Shown here: in pieces, positions 13,116-25,500 of the stretch | Layout: the number at the start of each line of letters is the position of its first letter | Numbering within the stretch: position 1 is the stretch's first letter | NCBI GenBank assembly: GCA_035041965.1 | Contig: JAPYMA010001124.1 | Location: 62,001 to 126,000, forward strand | Direction: 5' to 3' | DNA length: 64,000 bases | DNA from: Anisakis pegreffii | Taxonomy: Eukaryota > Nematoda > Chromadorea > Rhabditida > Anisakidae | Made by a program: the position numbers and the translations under genes | Notes under the pieces: generated by a model | What the model saw: the letters and a program-made list of their open reading frames with translations, nothing else | The model's database searches: none | Told to the model about the DNA's origin: nothing

Positions 13116-16100
13116 ATGACAGTGACGTACACGTTGGAGGTGAGCCAGGCTCGATTTTGGGGATTCCCGAAATTGTTGGCCAGATGGCGTGGATCAATAT
13201 ATAGATTGATGTATCGTGAAATGTGTGTCTTTTTGGCTGCCTATTATCTGGTTGCATTCTGCTATCGTTATGTTGCACCATCCAATATGCAAAGGTATGC
13301 CACTCTTATCACATATTTGCCAGCTGTTTTAATGTAAAGTTAAGTTTTTTTTCACTGAATTAGATCATGTCACCGGAGGCTTTCAGCATGATATTGGCAG
13401 TCACTGTAAACAAGCATGAGTGGTGTGTGAGCGGCTCGCAATTGTAATTTCAGACATTTCGAACGCTTTGCGATCTACTGCAAGGATTTCACGGCTGTCG
13501 TTCCGATCACGTTCCTGATGGGTTTCTATGTGTCATTCGTTGTGGGTCGCTGGTGGCAACAGTACATGTCAATACCATGGCCTGATAGGTTGCTTTTTCT
13601 GGAATTGGTTTCATTCTAATCCCAAACTGGAAAACCAGTCTTGCGGGGAATATGAGGTGCAAAATCAAGAGTATTTCCCTTGAACTTTTCGATTTGTGAA
13701 CTCTTCTCGAAACGACATGCATTTTACCAAGTCATCTATCTTATACAATTAATCGTTAATTAATCATTCGTAATAGTGTATATTATTGGACATTCAAATG
13801 CAATAAGTAGTGTAACATCAACACACTTTTGATGCAATACGTAGTTATTTTTACGATATTTTTCAATTCATCAGCTACAGTTTCGATCATTGATCATGAT
13901 ACATGATATCAGTTCTGCATTCACTTCTTCCAGCTGTGAGAACGAATTGATTCAAGAATTTATTTGCCATCTGCATTCATTCAGTTTTCATATTAATTAT
14001 AATTCCATGGCTAAAACTTCTCAGTTAGCTACGTAATGGCTGATTGAGTGTGTTTTAGGTAAAGTTAAATGAGGTGTTTCTAGACTGAATTCAATGTGAA
14101 ATGTGTTCTCAGACTCGCGATGGAAATTTCTGCATACGTGCAAGGTGTGGACGAACGTGGTCGTTTGATACGTCGTGCGTTAGTACGTTATCTGAATCTG
14201 CTGGCCGTTCTCACGTTCCAGGTGACCTCATTTGCAGTGAACATCAGCGGTGAATGAGATACTGACAGGCGAATTTGCAGTGAAATTTATTTGTGATATT
14301 TCTCGTACCATTTCAAAGAATTGCTGTACCGTTTGTGTAATGCAGGGGTGATTTGATCATGTGAACGATTTGTGTAATGCAGATCAACGAACCGAACTTC
14401 GGTATCGTCATGATTTTACTACGCTTATACGCTTTACGCTTTGTTGCAGCTTGCTGATGATTATGCCTGGGCGTAAGATCTAGTATTTAGGACATCGGAG
14501 TGCGCCTAGGTTTATTGTTTGTTTGACTTGAGGTACTGTTTGTTTTAAATTCACCTCCTAGCAGCGATTTGCAGTTTCTTGTGATCTTTAGTTCGTGATG
14601 CTTGCTATTGATGATGCTGGATCGATCAGTTTATGTTGTTGCAGAGCACATCGACAGTAATCAAAAAACGATTTCCAACAGTCGATCATTTGGTTGATGC
14701 GGGCTTATTGACTGCAGATGAACGTTCCGATCTCGAAGCAATATCAACGCCACACGGAATTTGGTTTGTCACTAAAATTATCATTGCTCTGTTCTTTCAT
14801 TGTTCTCGAATTTACAGAATTATGTTTGGTGAATTTTATATTCTTATCGAAAAATTGTCATGTTGTTATTCTCTTGCCACTTGCTGCTACGTACCTCAGA
14901 TATCCAGTCGTCATTGATTTTTCATGATATAGGTGGATACCGGCTCAGTGGTTCGCGCAGTTGGCCATGATTGCTAGGAAGGAAGGTCGAATTTTCGACG
15001 ATTTGCATCTGAAGACGTTAATCGATGTAATTTTTGAATTTTTGCATCAGTTGGTTTCATTTTGTTTCTCTCTCATGCAATTCAACTCTATAAGTTTTGT
15101 CACACAGTTCAATTTTTTGTATGTTTGTTTTCGTTGTTCAAATTTACGAACTGCTTGAGTAACAGATTGACCTCATCCGGCTACATTGAATAGTTGAGTG
15201 TAGCCGGTTTATCATTTACAATAATTCATCATATTTTCATTATGAATAGGATCTCATGGTATATCGTGGTCAGTGTGGGCAGATTTGGTCATATGATTGG
15301 ATATCTGTTCCTTTAGTCTACACACAGGTATGTGAAAGTGAAACGCCCTCTTCTCCAACTGAGAGCTAGAAATTACAATTCATTTTCAACTAACTTAGTT
15401 TCTGTTTCCATTGTTTGTTTTTTTGAAACAATGATCTCGAAGATGTAATATAACGAATGTTTTGATCGTGCACTGTGGTTATCGCATCACACAAAAATAG
15501 AATAAGAAATGATCAAATGAATTATTGTAGGTTGTAACAATAGCAGTGTATAGTTTTTTCGGGTCATGCTTGTTTGGACGTCAATACTTGCTGCAAAACT
15601 CAGAAGCAGATAATAGTCTAGGGGTTGATTATTACTTGCCCATATTTACCATATTCCAATTTCTATTCTATGTTGGTTGGCTGAAAGTCGCTGAATCAAT
15701 GATCTGTCCTTTTGGAGAGGATGACGACGACTTCGATATGAATTGTTAGTGATATTGATTATTTAATGCGTTTGTTATTGTCATATTACAATTGTTGCTA
15801 TCAGTACACTGTTTCTGATAACTGAACAGGTTGCTGATCTCTCCTCATCTCTTGCTGTTCACGTTACGTTGATTGTCGTCCTAATTTACAGGGTTAGTAG
15901 ATCGTAATGTACAAGTGAGCTATGTGATAGTCGATCAAATGCATCGTAAATCACCAAAATTATCACGTGATATATTCTGGGATAATCTTGAACCTGAAAT
16001 GCCATACACTCAAGCGGCGGCCAATTATAAACGTGAACCGTTCTTCGGTTCAACGACTGCGATGAAGTTTGTTTTGATTTATTGTTTGTTCTTTTATTAT

Positions 16101-18310
16101 ATGTTCTCATTTTACGTTTTGCTTTGCTTAATTCAGTTTTTTTTTTCAATCGTTTGATTTAACTTTGATGTGAATTTGATGATACATAGTTTGATATTCC
16201 ACCAAAAACGACTCTTTTTTTGCGTTTTTATACAATCATTGAGCATTATTGCATTGTGATTCGTGAACTGCTTTTCGAATTAGTATATCGACACGTGAAG
16301 CTGAATGGGATATACCATCTGATCAAATGCCAGCGATCAGTGAAGAATGCGATCCGAGCGAGAAACTTTCGCCCGCTCGCAAAAGTTCGTTTTTTGTTGT
16401 GCATCGTTTTCGAATGAATTCAGATTCATTTAGTAATCAGATTTATAGAGGATCTCATGAGATACGGGAAAGAAATTCATTTAGAGTATATTTATTGAAG
16501 ATAGCAACGTTTATTTTCAACCTATCATGCACATACATAGCGTAAATTTTTACTTATTAGTAAAAATTACATTGTTAGCTTGACGCTAGTCGTCTGATGT
16601 TTAATAAAAGAAACTAATTGTAACGTTTTGATAGAACTTGGTCGAAGTAGTTTTCGAGGAGCGCGAGATTTAGAGAAAGGGTCAGTGATAGAGCTGAGTG
16701 AGGAGGATGAGGGTGATGAAGCTGATAAAGAGATATGCTTGGATGAAGAGGAAACTGATATTGACGATGATGCCAGTCGGTTGGTATTATTTGTTGATTC
16801 ATTTGTGTTGTTGCAATATTTTGCGATATTAAGTTGTGTTCGATTGTGATTTCTGATGCGCAGCTGTCTGACTTTAATTATAAGTTCGTTTTTACATCTT
16901 CAGTCAGATTTTCAGTGAACAAGTTAAGATTCATGATTAGTACGTTCATGATAGAGTTGTTAGGATTGATGACTGAGGATGTGTTAGGGGAATCATCAAA
17001 GATTGTTTAGTGCATCTGTTCAAATTACTGTTGAAGGCAATTCGAAGTGAAAGAACGTGAAAAGAGAGGATTGTTAGGATTGGCGCTTGGTTATTCACGA
17101 CAGGCGCTTGGCTCTAAGCAGTCACTATCGAGCCATAACAGCAAGTCAACAACGACAAGATGGTGAGTGATTCACGTTCGAGTAAAAGTTCATTTTTTAT
17201 TTTTAGTGATTTTTCTAGTGATTATATTGTATTGCGTTCTCAAAAGTGCGAATAACATGGTGTGCTGTTTTTTTGTTTTTTCTTGAGAGGGAAACCAATC
17301 AAATTTTTCCTATCTCATTATTTGAAAGAATAATTGCTATACACATTCATCACAGCTGCCTTTTCATTTATTATTAATGAGGAGTGAATGTTTTCTTGTC
17401 ACGCACTATGGTCGGTAAGAATAATTATTCTCAGGAATCGTTCTCCAAATGTAAGTCGTAAAAATTCGGTACCAGTTGGTAACTCAGATCAGAATTTTGA
17501 AGGTGTATTGCGGTCTTCCTCTTCAATCGACAGTATTAGCATTATCGTTGAGGTTTTTCAATTTGCTTATTGTTACTCTCATTCTGAACAATATTCCAAA
17601 TTATGTTCCGAGATAATCTGTCCGCATTTCTGCTCCTTCCTTTTTATGAACATTTCATTCTCTCGTTTTTTTTTAAAAATGAAGTATGTCTGAGAATTGA
17701 ATTTCTTTTATCTGAAGAACGGCAGCAATCGACTTGGCCTTGAGAAGCTGATTATGAACACAGAGGGAAACCTGCCAGTTACATCATCGTCTTCCTTCAA
17801 AGTATTTATTTATCTTTCTCATTTCACTTCGATTTCGAATTTCTTATGCATTGCCAGTGTTCTTGAGTTTTCCAAAACGTGCCTCGAAAAGGTGATATGG
17901 GTGTTGATCTCATTATACTGATGACAATAAACACTATTGCAATACTTATGGTTGTTTAGGTTGATGTGCCATCGGTTGTGATGGAGGAATCAGAGCATGA
18001 TGAATCGTGTAACGATGGATCGTTAAATGGCAGAAAAGAGTTGAGTAAAACAAAACGTATCACGAAAAGAAGCGATTCCAAATCGAATCCGAAAAGCTTA
18101 ATGGGTGATACGAATGATGCGAATATGTTATTATCGCAGTCAACCAATAAAACAAATGACAGTGGCATAATAATGGTACAGAAAAGTTTTTCGACGGGTT
18201 CAAATATATCGGATGAAAGTGGTGAACGCTCGCTGGGATGTGATAGTCGAACGCATTTAATCAACTCTAGTGAAAGTGAGGATAAATCGAATAGTGAAAC
18301 CATTCGGTGA
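13116..18310 (+). CDS. bestrophin-family calcium-activated chloride channel
   Basis: Fourteen exons, all phase-consistent: 13116-13294, 13454-13588, 14113-14221, 14645-14763, 14933-15026, 15250-15327, 15531-15744, 15892-16066, 16284-16432, 16635-16779, 17037-17162, 17435-17552, 17718-17801, 17960-18310. The product is 691 residues. The start MTVTYTLEV is the conserved bestrophin beginning. Landmarks are RWRGSIY (24-30), the neck helix [12 protein letters not shown] with V76, F80 and F84, [20 protein letters not shown], and the calcium-clasp stretch [12 protein letters not shown] (299-310). Bestrophins form pentameric plasma-membrane anion channels gated by calcium. Exons 9-14 (about residues 368-691) encode a Ser/Glu/Lys-rich cytoplasmic tail, variable in the family. 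Exon ends in the tail are less certain than in the channel core. The stop codon is followed six bases later by a perfect palindrome. Confidence 0.95.
15177..15207. repeat. short inverted repeat in bestrophin intron 5
   Basis: CCGGCTACA and TGTAGCCGG form a 9-bp perfect stem around a 13-nt spacer inside the intron between exons 5 and 6. It is GC-richer than its surroundings. No function is implied. Confidence 0.6.
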
Positions 18311-18316
18311 ACGGTC

Positions 18317-18370
18317 AATATTCCATGTTCACAAATATCGCTGAGGCGATATTTGTGAACATGGAATATT
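18317..18370. repeat. perfect 25-bp palindrome with 4-nt loop in the bestrophin 3' UTR
   Basis: The left arm starts AATATTCCATGTTCAC and ends ATATCGC (18317-18341). The loop is TGAG (18342-18345). The right arm (18346-18370) is the exact reverse complement. It begins six bases after the TGA at 18308-18310, so the mRNA should carry a very stable hairpin there. It may be a 3' UTR control element, a hairpin RNA precursor, a tiny foldback transposon or a fold-back assembly artefact. Confidence 0.95.
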
Positions 18371-19666
18371 CTGCTGCATTCTTCCACATTTTCACAAATT
18401 CGCGTATTCTCAGTGCAGTAACACCCCTAAATTAAGACCACAGAATCGACTTGGTTCTGTTATCGTTGATTGATATCGTCATCATTGTGAAACTTTTAAA
18501 TTCTAAGATTATTCGCATTTAGTTCATTTCTTCACTGGTTTAACTAACGCCACTAATTTGTTGCTCGAAAATATATTGCATGCTTACAGAATCCTTTCGC
18601 GGCAACATGCTACGGTCTTCATTTACCGCATCCGGTCTTTATTTCAGATTCAAAAGAATGTTTGGGATGTGCGTTATACATTTATACATGCGATTTGTTC
18701 TCATTCTGAGTGAATCTCATCGTTATGCATTTGTTTGTTTCATAATTTATTTCAATTTGATCATTCTCTAATAGCAATGCGAACACTAGCGAGTATACGA
18801 ATCAACCTGTTGCAATATGTGTTCCGCTCAGTCACTGCTGACATGCTAATCTAAGCGTTCATTCTGCCTGGCGTTTTGTACATACCTCCCTGCACTACTT
18901 TTCCTTCTCTTCTCACATTGCCACATTCCAATAACAGTAACCATCCAATGGTTATCTACCAACCAAAGTATCTTCATGATTCATAATCAACTGAATTGTT
19001 GTCATCAATACTTATCTTGAGCCAAATACGGCTTTTAAAGTCATTTTATCTGGAGGAAGTCAACTGTATATTAAAAACAGACTTCCTTCATCAGTGCACG
19101 ATAATTTGTATTGTTAAATGAAACAGATTCTTGTGATACGGGTATATTTCAGTTCAGTTTAAAGAGGGTAATAGAAACGATCGGATATACCGTATCACGG
19201 AAGATAGTCAATGAATTATCCACAGTTCGGAAGTTCATTGTAATATTATTCTATTTGTAAGATTAGATTATTCATTGTGTCTATTTGGAAGCGTAATTTA
19301 TCTTGTGACTTCTTTTTAATTTGCGCGATTTCATGTCGGCGCATTTTTCTATGAAGTGATTAGAATATTATTCGTTTATTCATATTGATGAAAATGCTGT
19401 ATAAAAACTGACGAATGTATAATAAAATCTCTCCTCATTGAAGCTGTCCTCGCAAACCTTTTTGCATATAGTATATGGACTGAATCTTCTCCCAACGATG
19501 ACTCGCTCTTATGATAGAAACTGTGGAATAATTGTCAAAGGAACCGAACTGATTAAACAATACAGAATAATGAATGGTAATATTTTATTCGTATCGGCTC
19601 ATTTGGGAATAAATGTGCCATAAAAAGCTTCAATAAAGAAATAAATCAGACAATATGCGCATTTCG
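18371..19666. other. convergent intergenic region, bestrophin / TMEM60-like
   Basis: Lies between the 3' ends of two convergent genes. No coding pattern was found. A TTTATT at about 19375 would read AATAAA for the minus-strand TMEM60-like gene; AATAAA at about 19629 is on the plus strand. Otherwise AT-rich without visible repeats. Confidence 0.4.
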
Positions 19667-20773
19667 CTATTGCGCTGCTGTGCTCGTTGACTTATTGTGA
19701 ATGCTTATCAATCGCCGTGTAAGTTCAACAATTGCAATAATGAGGAACAGCCATAACGGAGTCATAATCCAATACACTCGAATCGCCACTCCTTTCAAGC
19801 GTATGAAGAGAAGAATTTCGAACGCTGCTTTCAGTATTATTAATGCTGCAATTTAAAAATTTCTCATTTTCGAATGAGTGAAAAAAACACTGAGATTATC
19901 CAGCTGAACTGAAAACACTGAAGAGTGACATTTGAAGTCAGAAGAGGAACCTTCAAAATCAAGCAACAACAAACACCTTCGATCATACAACACCTAACAA
20001 GTGTATGACTTTTTCTTTCGTATTGACTGATCATTAAAAAAATCGTCAGATTTACTGTTCCATTATAAACTGAATGAAGGATTGATGCCTTACTGGCAGA
20101 CAGAGATGATCCTCGTTTATCGAGTGGAAATACACTCGGGAAATGGTTATAAAGACCCATCGATGTGTTGTTCGAGTCGGAGTCGCGACGTTCCACACCG
20201 AACAGGTCATAGTGACGAACCACTCGTACGACGATCAACACCAACGACAGCAGATCAAAAAGCCACAACATTATAAAAAATATCAACGGCTCACCGTCTA
20301 AACCCCCGTCCTGAAACTCAACACTCTATACAAGTTACCGTCGAATCCGCAAACTGATTTTTCACTTCTCACACATTCAACTGCTTTCTTGCTACCAGAT
20401 TGATTGCTGATTAGAACGTGAGCAAATGCGTTTAAATATAAGCTTTACTTAACTTCAGCTTTCATTACTATTAACTGCTCGTAAAAACCACACACGTGAG
20501 TGATGCAAATCAGCGATGTCAGTCACACAACAAAAACGAGCTACGGTAACTTTCGGAACATCATTTGTATGCTTAAAATTACCGATTCATCATACCGAAA
20601 TCATTTTAAAGTTCGATGTGGATTGGAGGTTTTGACATAAACCACTCATTCCGATATTCTTTCATGAATTCATTTAATACATTCATTCAATCAATTACCA
20701 AATAAACGACGAGGAATATCAACGTAAGTAGCACTTGAACCCATACGATTATCGCTCTATGTCCAGTGCTCAT
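19667..20773 (-). CDS. TMEM60: TMEM60 / TMEM185-family small multi-pass membrane protein
   Basis: Minus-strand exons 20773-20699, 20310-20094 and 19845-19667, phase-consistent, giving 156 residues (human TMEM60 is 133). Exon 1 encodes MSTGHRAIIVWVQVLLTLIF, matching the TMEM60 start with its first membrane helix. Exon 2 gives IFFIMLWLFDLLSLVLIVV, matching the family's IPVWIFD helix, then a polar loop. Exon 3 gives ILKAAFEILLFIRLKG and PLWLFLIIAIVELTR, matching LLKLAFCLALCAKLE and IPLWALLAGALTEL. Four membrane helices are expected; the protein's role is not established. GATTCAG four bases before the ATG is a probable trans-splice acceptor. The extra length is in the loop of exon 2 and the Ser/Thr-rich C-terminus. 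A TMEM185-like paralogue is the alternative. Confidence 0.85.
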
Positions 20774-22531
20774 CTCGCTGAATCGACGTGATCTTGTTGG
20801 AGCCACTAAGGTGATCGATTAAAAAATTTGATAATACAACCGAATTTGATGCTGTTGCTGTAACGCGAACACAGAGTCATCGCCGAACGATGATGCGTTC
20901 CGCTCAACAATGAATCAGTGCCACTAACTATAAGAGAAATGCTGAAAAACCCGATGGATATATCACGATATTAACTGAACCATCGAAGCGATCTTAGATG
21001 CCATCTAACATCGCTCTCCATGATTATTACAGTGTTCAGTAAAAAACATCCATATGATTGCGTCCGGGAAAATTTGAAGTTTTTAACTCGTACGCTAAAT
21101 AATTTGTTGAGACGACTCCAAAGGTCCTTACAAAACCAAAACTCGAATTTGAAATTAGAAGACCACTTGCAAAATATTTTGAATAAGGTATTCACTTTTC
21201 CGCACTGTTTTCAGCCATACAAAACCTGTCATCAACTGTATTGAGTCAACAATATGAAAGCGAGTGAAACGTCTTCAGATGGTTTACTTTGCACAAAAAA
21301 AGAATAGTATTGTTTTTTATTTACGATTAGTTAGCAGTTCCAGTAACTCACCTCACAGACCAATAAGTATAACAATAATGACATTTCGAAATTCATATGA
21401 AAAATAATGATAACATCGCTATTAACCAAACACAAACGCGACAATAATCTAAACATCACATTAAAATTATTATTTCGAACAATATCCATTCAAGTTATAC
21501 ATTCGGTAAACGTCACCAAAATGTTACGAAGCCAGCAATCAATTCAAAATTTAAAAAATACAACAAAACAATATTAACGATATAAATCGTTGTTTAATCA
21601 AATCAAACCGTTGTTTATACAAGAAAGCACAAATTATTTCAAGAATTATGATAAAATCGCTAACCATAACTATAATTTCATAAGTAATAGCACAGACAAA
21701 CTTGATAATCCAAAATGTTTTATTTATATAAGATGCGTAAAGCAACAGAATGAATTTGAAGAGACCGGCTCCTCAACACTTTCAAATCGATGCGATAAGT
21801 TTCGTGATCAATAAGGAACCTTTCGTAAACAGCAAATATATCTTCAACGAATGTTTCTTTGAACGTCTATTATTCATCTCAGTAATGCAACTGTAATATA
21901 GTAAGAAGGAATCAGTAAAACCGATACGAAACATTCAGCGCCAAGAACCTCTGTTAATCTCTAAAAGCTGTTCAAGTTGTTCGTACCTATTGGGACATTC
22001 ACACTTTTCGCTGAGGGTTTGATTCGAGTAAGGAATCGACGAGATGGAGGCGAACAGAAATTGGAATTACACCAACGAGAACACATCGAAAGAGCATCAA
22101 TGATGACATACAATCAAACGGAAAGACTTGATAATAAATAATATTTCAGATATCATCAAATCAGCGGATAATAATGATCAAACTTGAGTTAGCAATGTTC
22201 GCAAGCAAATACAATCGAATCGACAATGAATGAAGGTAGAACGATTGATGATGGTGTATAACCGCTAGAAATACTGCATGGGAAATAGTACTGAATTGAG
22301 AACAGAGCAACTGTTCATCTCGAACACTTTCAGTATCATCAAACTCGAAAGACAGTCCATAAACTGATGGAACGAACGCATGTAAAAGCCGTTACATATT
22401 AACAAGGAAAAGCGTTAATTCTGTGATATATAATCCACTTCAGTGGAAACATTCCACAATGCCATAACTGATTATGAACAATGAAAGCGAAAAGTCAATC
22501 ACTCGTATTATGATTGATCCAAAGCATCGAA
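20774..22531. other. intergenic region, TMEM60-like / IRS 3' end
   Basis: Between two tandem minus-strand genes. It should hold the promoter of the TMEM60-like gene and the 3' UTR of the IRS homologue. Open frames at 20971-21244 and 21551-21814 lie on both strands at once and show no domain pattern. Confidence 0.4.
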
Positions 22532-25500
22532 TTAAGGCTGCTGAGTATCAACAACAGTGTAATCATAAGTGAATTTGGGTTGAGCAACCTGTAGAATACC
22601 TGACTGAATAGTATTTGCACTGGTTTTGCGTGACGATTCCACATTCGACACCGCCAGACACGCATAATCCAGTTGCGTTGGCGTTGTTTCATCACTTGTA
22701 CGCTTCGGAGTATGCGACTGACTACTGCAGCTGGCGTTCTCGTTGCAACTGCTGAACGGAACCGGCGGCATCAACGGTTCCACATAGTCATCTTCATCTG
22801 ATGTTGTCATCTTCTGAAATCAAGCAACCATTAAGAATTGTTCGAAATTAACAATACGCCATCGATAACGCACAATTTCGATGAGTAAAAATTTAAATAC
22901 GAGAAAAAAAAGATGAAATTCATATCAGTGTCTTACACTTCTAGCCAGAGCTTTCGGTAATGAATCCTCTTCAAGCGATTTATTTTGGTTGGTGACAATG
23001 ACCTCTAAGGATTGAATATCATCGATTGTCAATGATTTTAACGATTGTGATGACCCGGATCTGCAATTATTTCATTTTTAATGCTCGAATGAAGTTTGAA
23101 CAATAACGTGAACTGCAAAGAACAATCTCGAAACTTAATGAATGGGTATAAAAATGGACGAACAGACAAAAACCAATACAAAATGAATCAATCTAAAATA
23201 CCGGCTCGACGATGAACTACTGGACGCATTCGTTTCAAGAATCGTACTTATCGTACGCTGCGATTTATTAACCGGTGATCTATCAGCCGTTCCCACATGT
23301 GTCTTCCGACGTTCTTCATCTCCGCTCGGTCCGTACGATGAGAGAACATATTCATTATCGCCATCAGCTTTGCATGAATTCTCAATTCGATCGCCTTTCT
23401 GGAACTATTTCATTACATTTTCAATTTTACAATTCATTACATTCAATTGCAATAATTACACCTCAAATAACAGTGATAACGAATTTTTGGACTGAATTTT
23501 TGCGTGCGTTGTACAATCAGGACGATTAATCATAATTATTTCCGACAGCACACATAGCATTCGGCCCATACCATAATCCAAATTGATACTGTCATTTAGC
23601 ATCAGCACTATCATGTTGACTGACCTGTTCATGGACACCGAACTCAGCACGTGATCGTTCGGAACCTTTTTGCGATTTCTTAACTTCATCAAGTGCTGTC
23701 CTCAACAAAGTTGCACCAGAGACGCCGAACGAGCTTGTTCTCGAATTACAAGGACTTTCGATTGAAGCTATCGAACTGCTACCGCTTCTACACACTTCAA
23801 ATAGAACTACCTGTTATTCGATGTCAATGTTTACACATCACTGAATGTCCATCAATCTGTCGAGGATACTGGTGAGGCGACAATGACTGACAGCTAAAAT
23901 GCTCACCACCGAAATCCCATTCAGTCAGATCATCAGTGTGATCGTGTTGATTATTCGAAGCAAGTCGTGCTCCTTTACGAACATCCCGATGCGTTGAAAA
24001 CGAAGCCGCCCTTGAGCCAGAAGCAACCCCTAAATCAACCAATCCACCACCATAACATAAATAACAATAAATATAAAACTGCACAAAGTTCAATGAATAA
24101 CACATTCACCTCAAGATTACTACTAAAGCTTAATCAGTCGAGTCAAACGTGAGCACGGACAAAAATTAAATAAATGATGCCAAGAATAGAATGCTATTTT
24201 GCAGTGATGCCGTGAAATTAAGGAGTATGAACAGACATGCTTCGTTTGTGAAACAGAGTGAGGTGTTGGATTGTAAAGCATCTTATCGGCGTTATTTGTT
24301 TCCGAGTAAGCAGCTCTAAGCAATTACAAACGGATGTAACACATTCTACGAATTCAATTCTCTGGGAACAATTTTGTGTGTGATTTGAAAGCGGCGCAAG
24401 AAACAGACCATTGGATGATCCGAAACTGTCGGATCGCTGCCGAATACTACCCGATTCTGAACACTCACTACCCGTACGTACGTTCGTCGTCTTTCTCAAA
24501 GGTTTCATCCTGAACGTTCATATAGATTTGTTTCGTTTCACTCAACCAATAAAGCAACTTGAGAAGGCAAACAAATTTGATGAACGAAAATACTTTCACA
24601 AGTTGACTTGTAGAGTTAGATCGGTGGTCATCGAAATCGGTAGCCACCGACCACACCGAAAGGAACGCCTGTTCGGCCGGCGGTAAACGAGAAGCGGATT
24701 TCGATGCCACCGAGCGAAACCGAATGCGTTCGACTTTTGATGGCAATCGACAATCGTTGGCCACCCAGCGAAACCGACCGATGTTCAAAATTTATCTTGT
24801 CAGTTGTCATCGAATTTCGCTGTCCACCGACAAAAAACACATTCGGTTTTCAATTGCACTGACTCGGTGATAGATAATGGCTTGCGGATGACAGCTGAAG
24901 AGTGGGATTACTCACCAAGACTTGCTGCCGAGAGAATGAGCTCGTTTTCTTGGATCATCGTATTGCTTTGTGTTCGTTTCATCAATCACATCGTTACTCA
25001 CATTGTTGTGCACGTGTCTGCTTGTTGACAGAGGAAGTGTCGCATGTGACTGTGGTTTTGAACCAAGTGAATAAGCGCGTTGACTATCCGCACCTGCTAA
25101 AGGTCATTTGATTTCAATTGACAATCAGCAAAATACCTTTAATTTAATAAGTTATTGCAAAGGTCACGATATTGTAGCACAAACTATCATGCAACTATAT
25201 CAAACATCCATTATTAGCATTAGTACGAACGCAATTTCCGGCTCACACTATAATCACATCCATTTCACAATAACGCTATCGGAAAGCCACTTCCGAAGGC
25301 TCTCCAGTTCAATCTGTTCTCACAAATAAACTCCGACAGTCCCAATTCAATTAATTTCTATCGCATGTGAATACAATCTTTCTGCAAAATCGTTTCTGCT
25401 CGATAAGCTTCTGCAAAAATTTTGCAATATTACCGCGAACTTTACGGACGGATGTAATGACAAGAATAACCGTTGACTGAGTTAAATCCTACTTATCGCA

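Noticed and set aside
17956..18387. 143-codon minus-strand open frame
   Set aside because: It is antisense to the last bestrophin exon and runs into the palindrome; the plus-strand frame is spliced in phase to a clear bestrophin.
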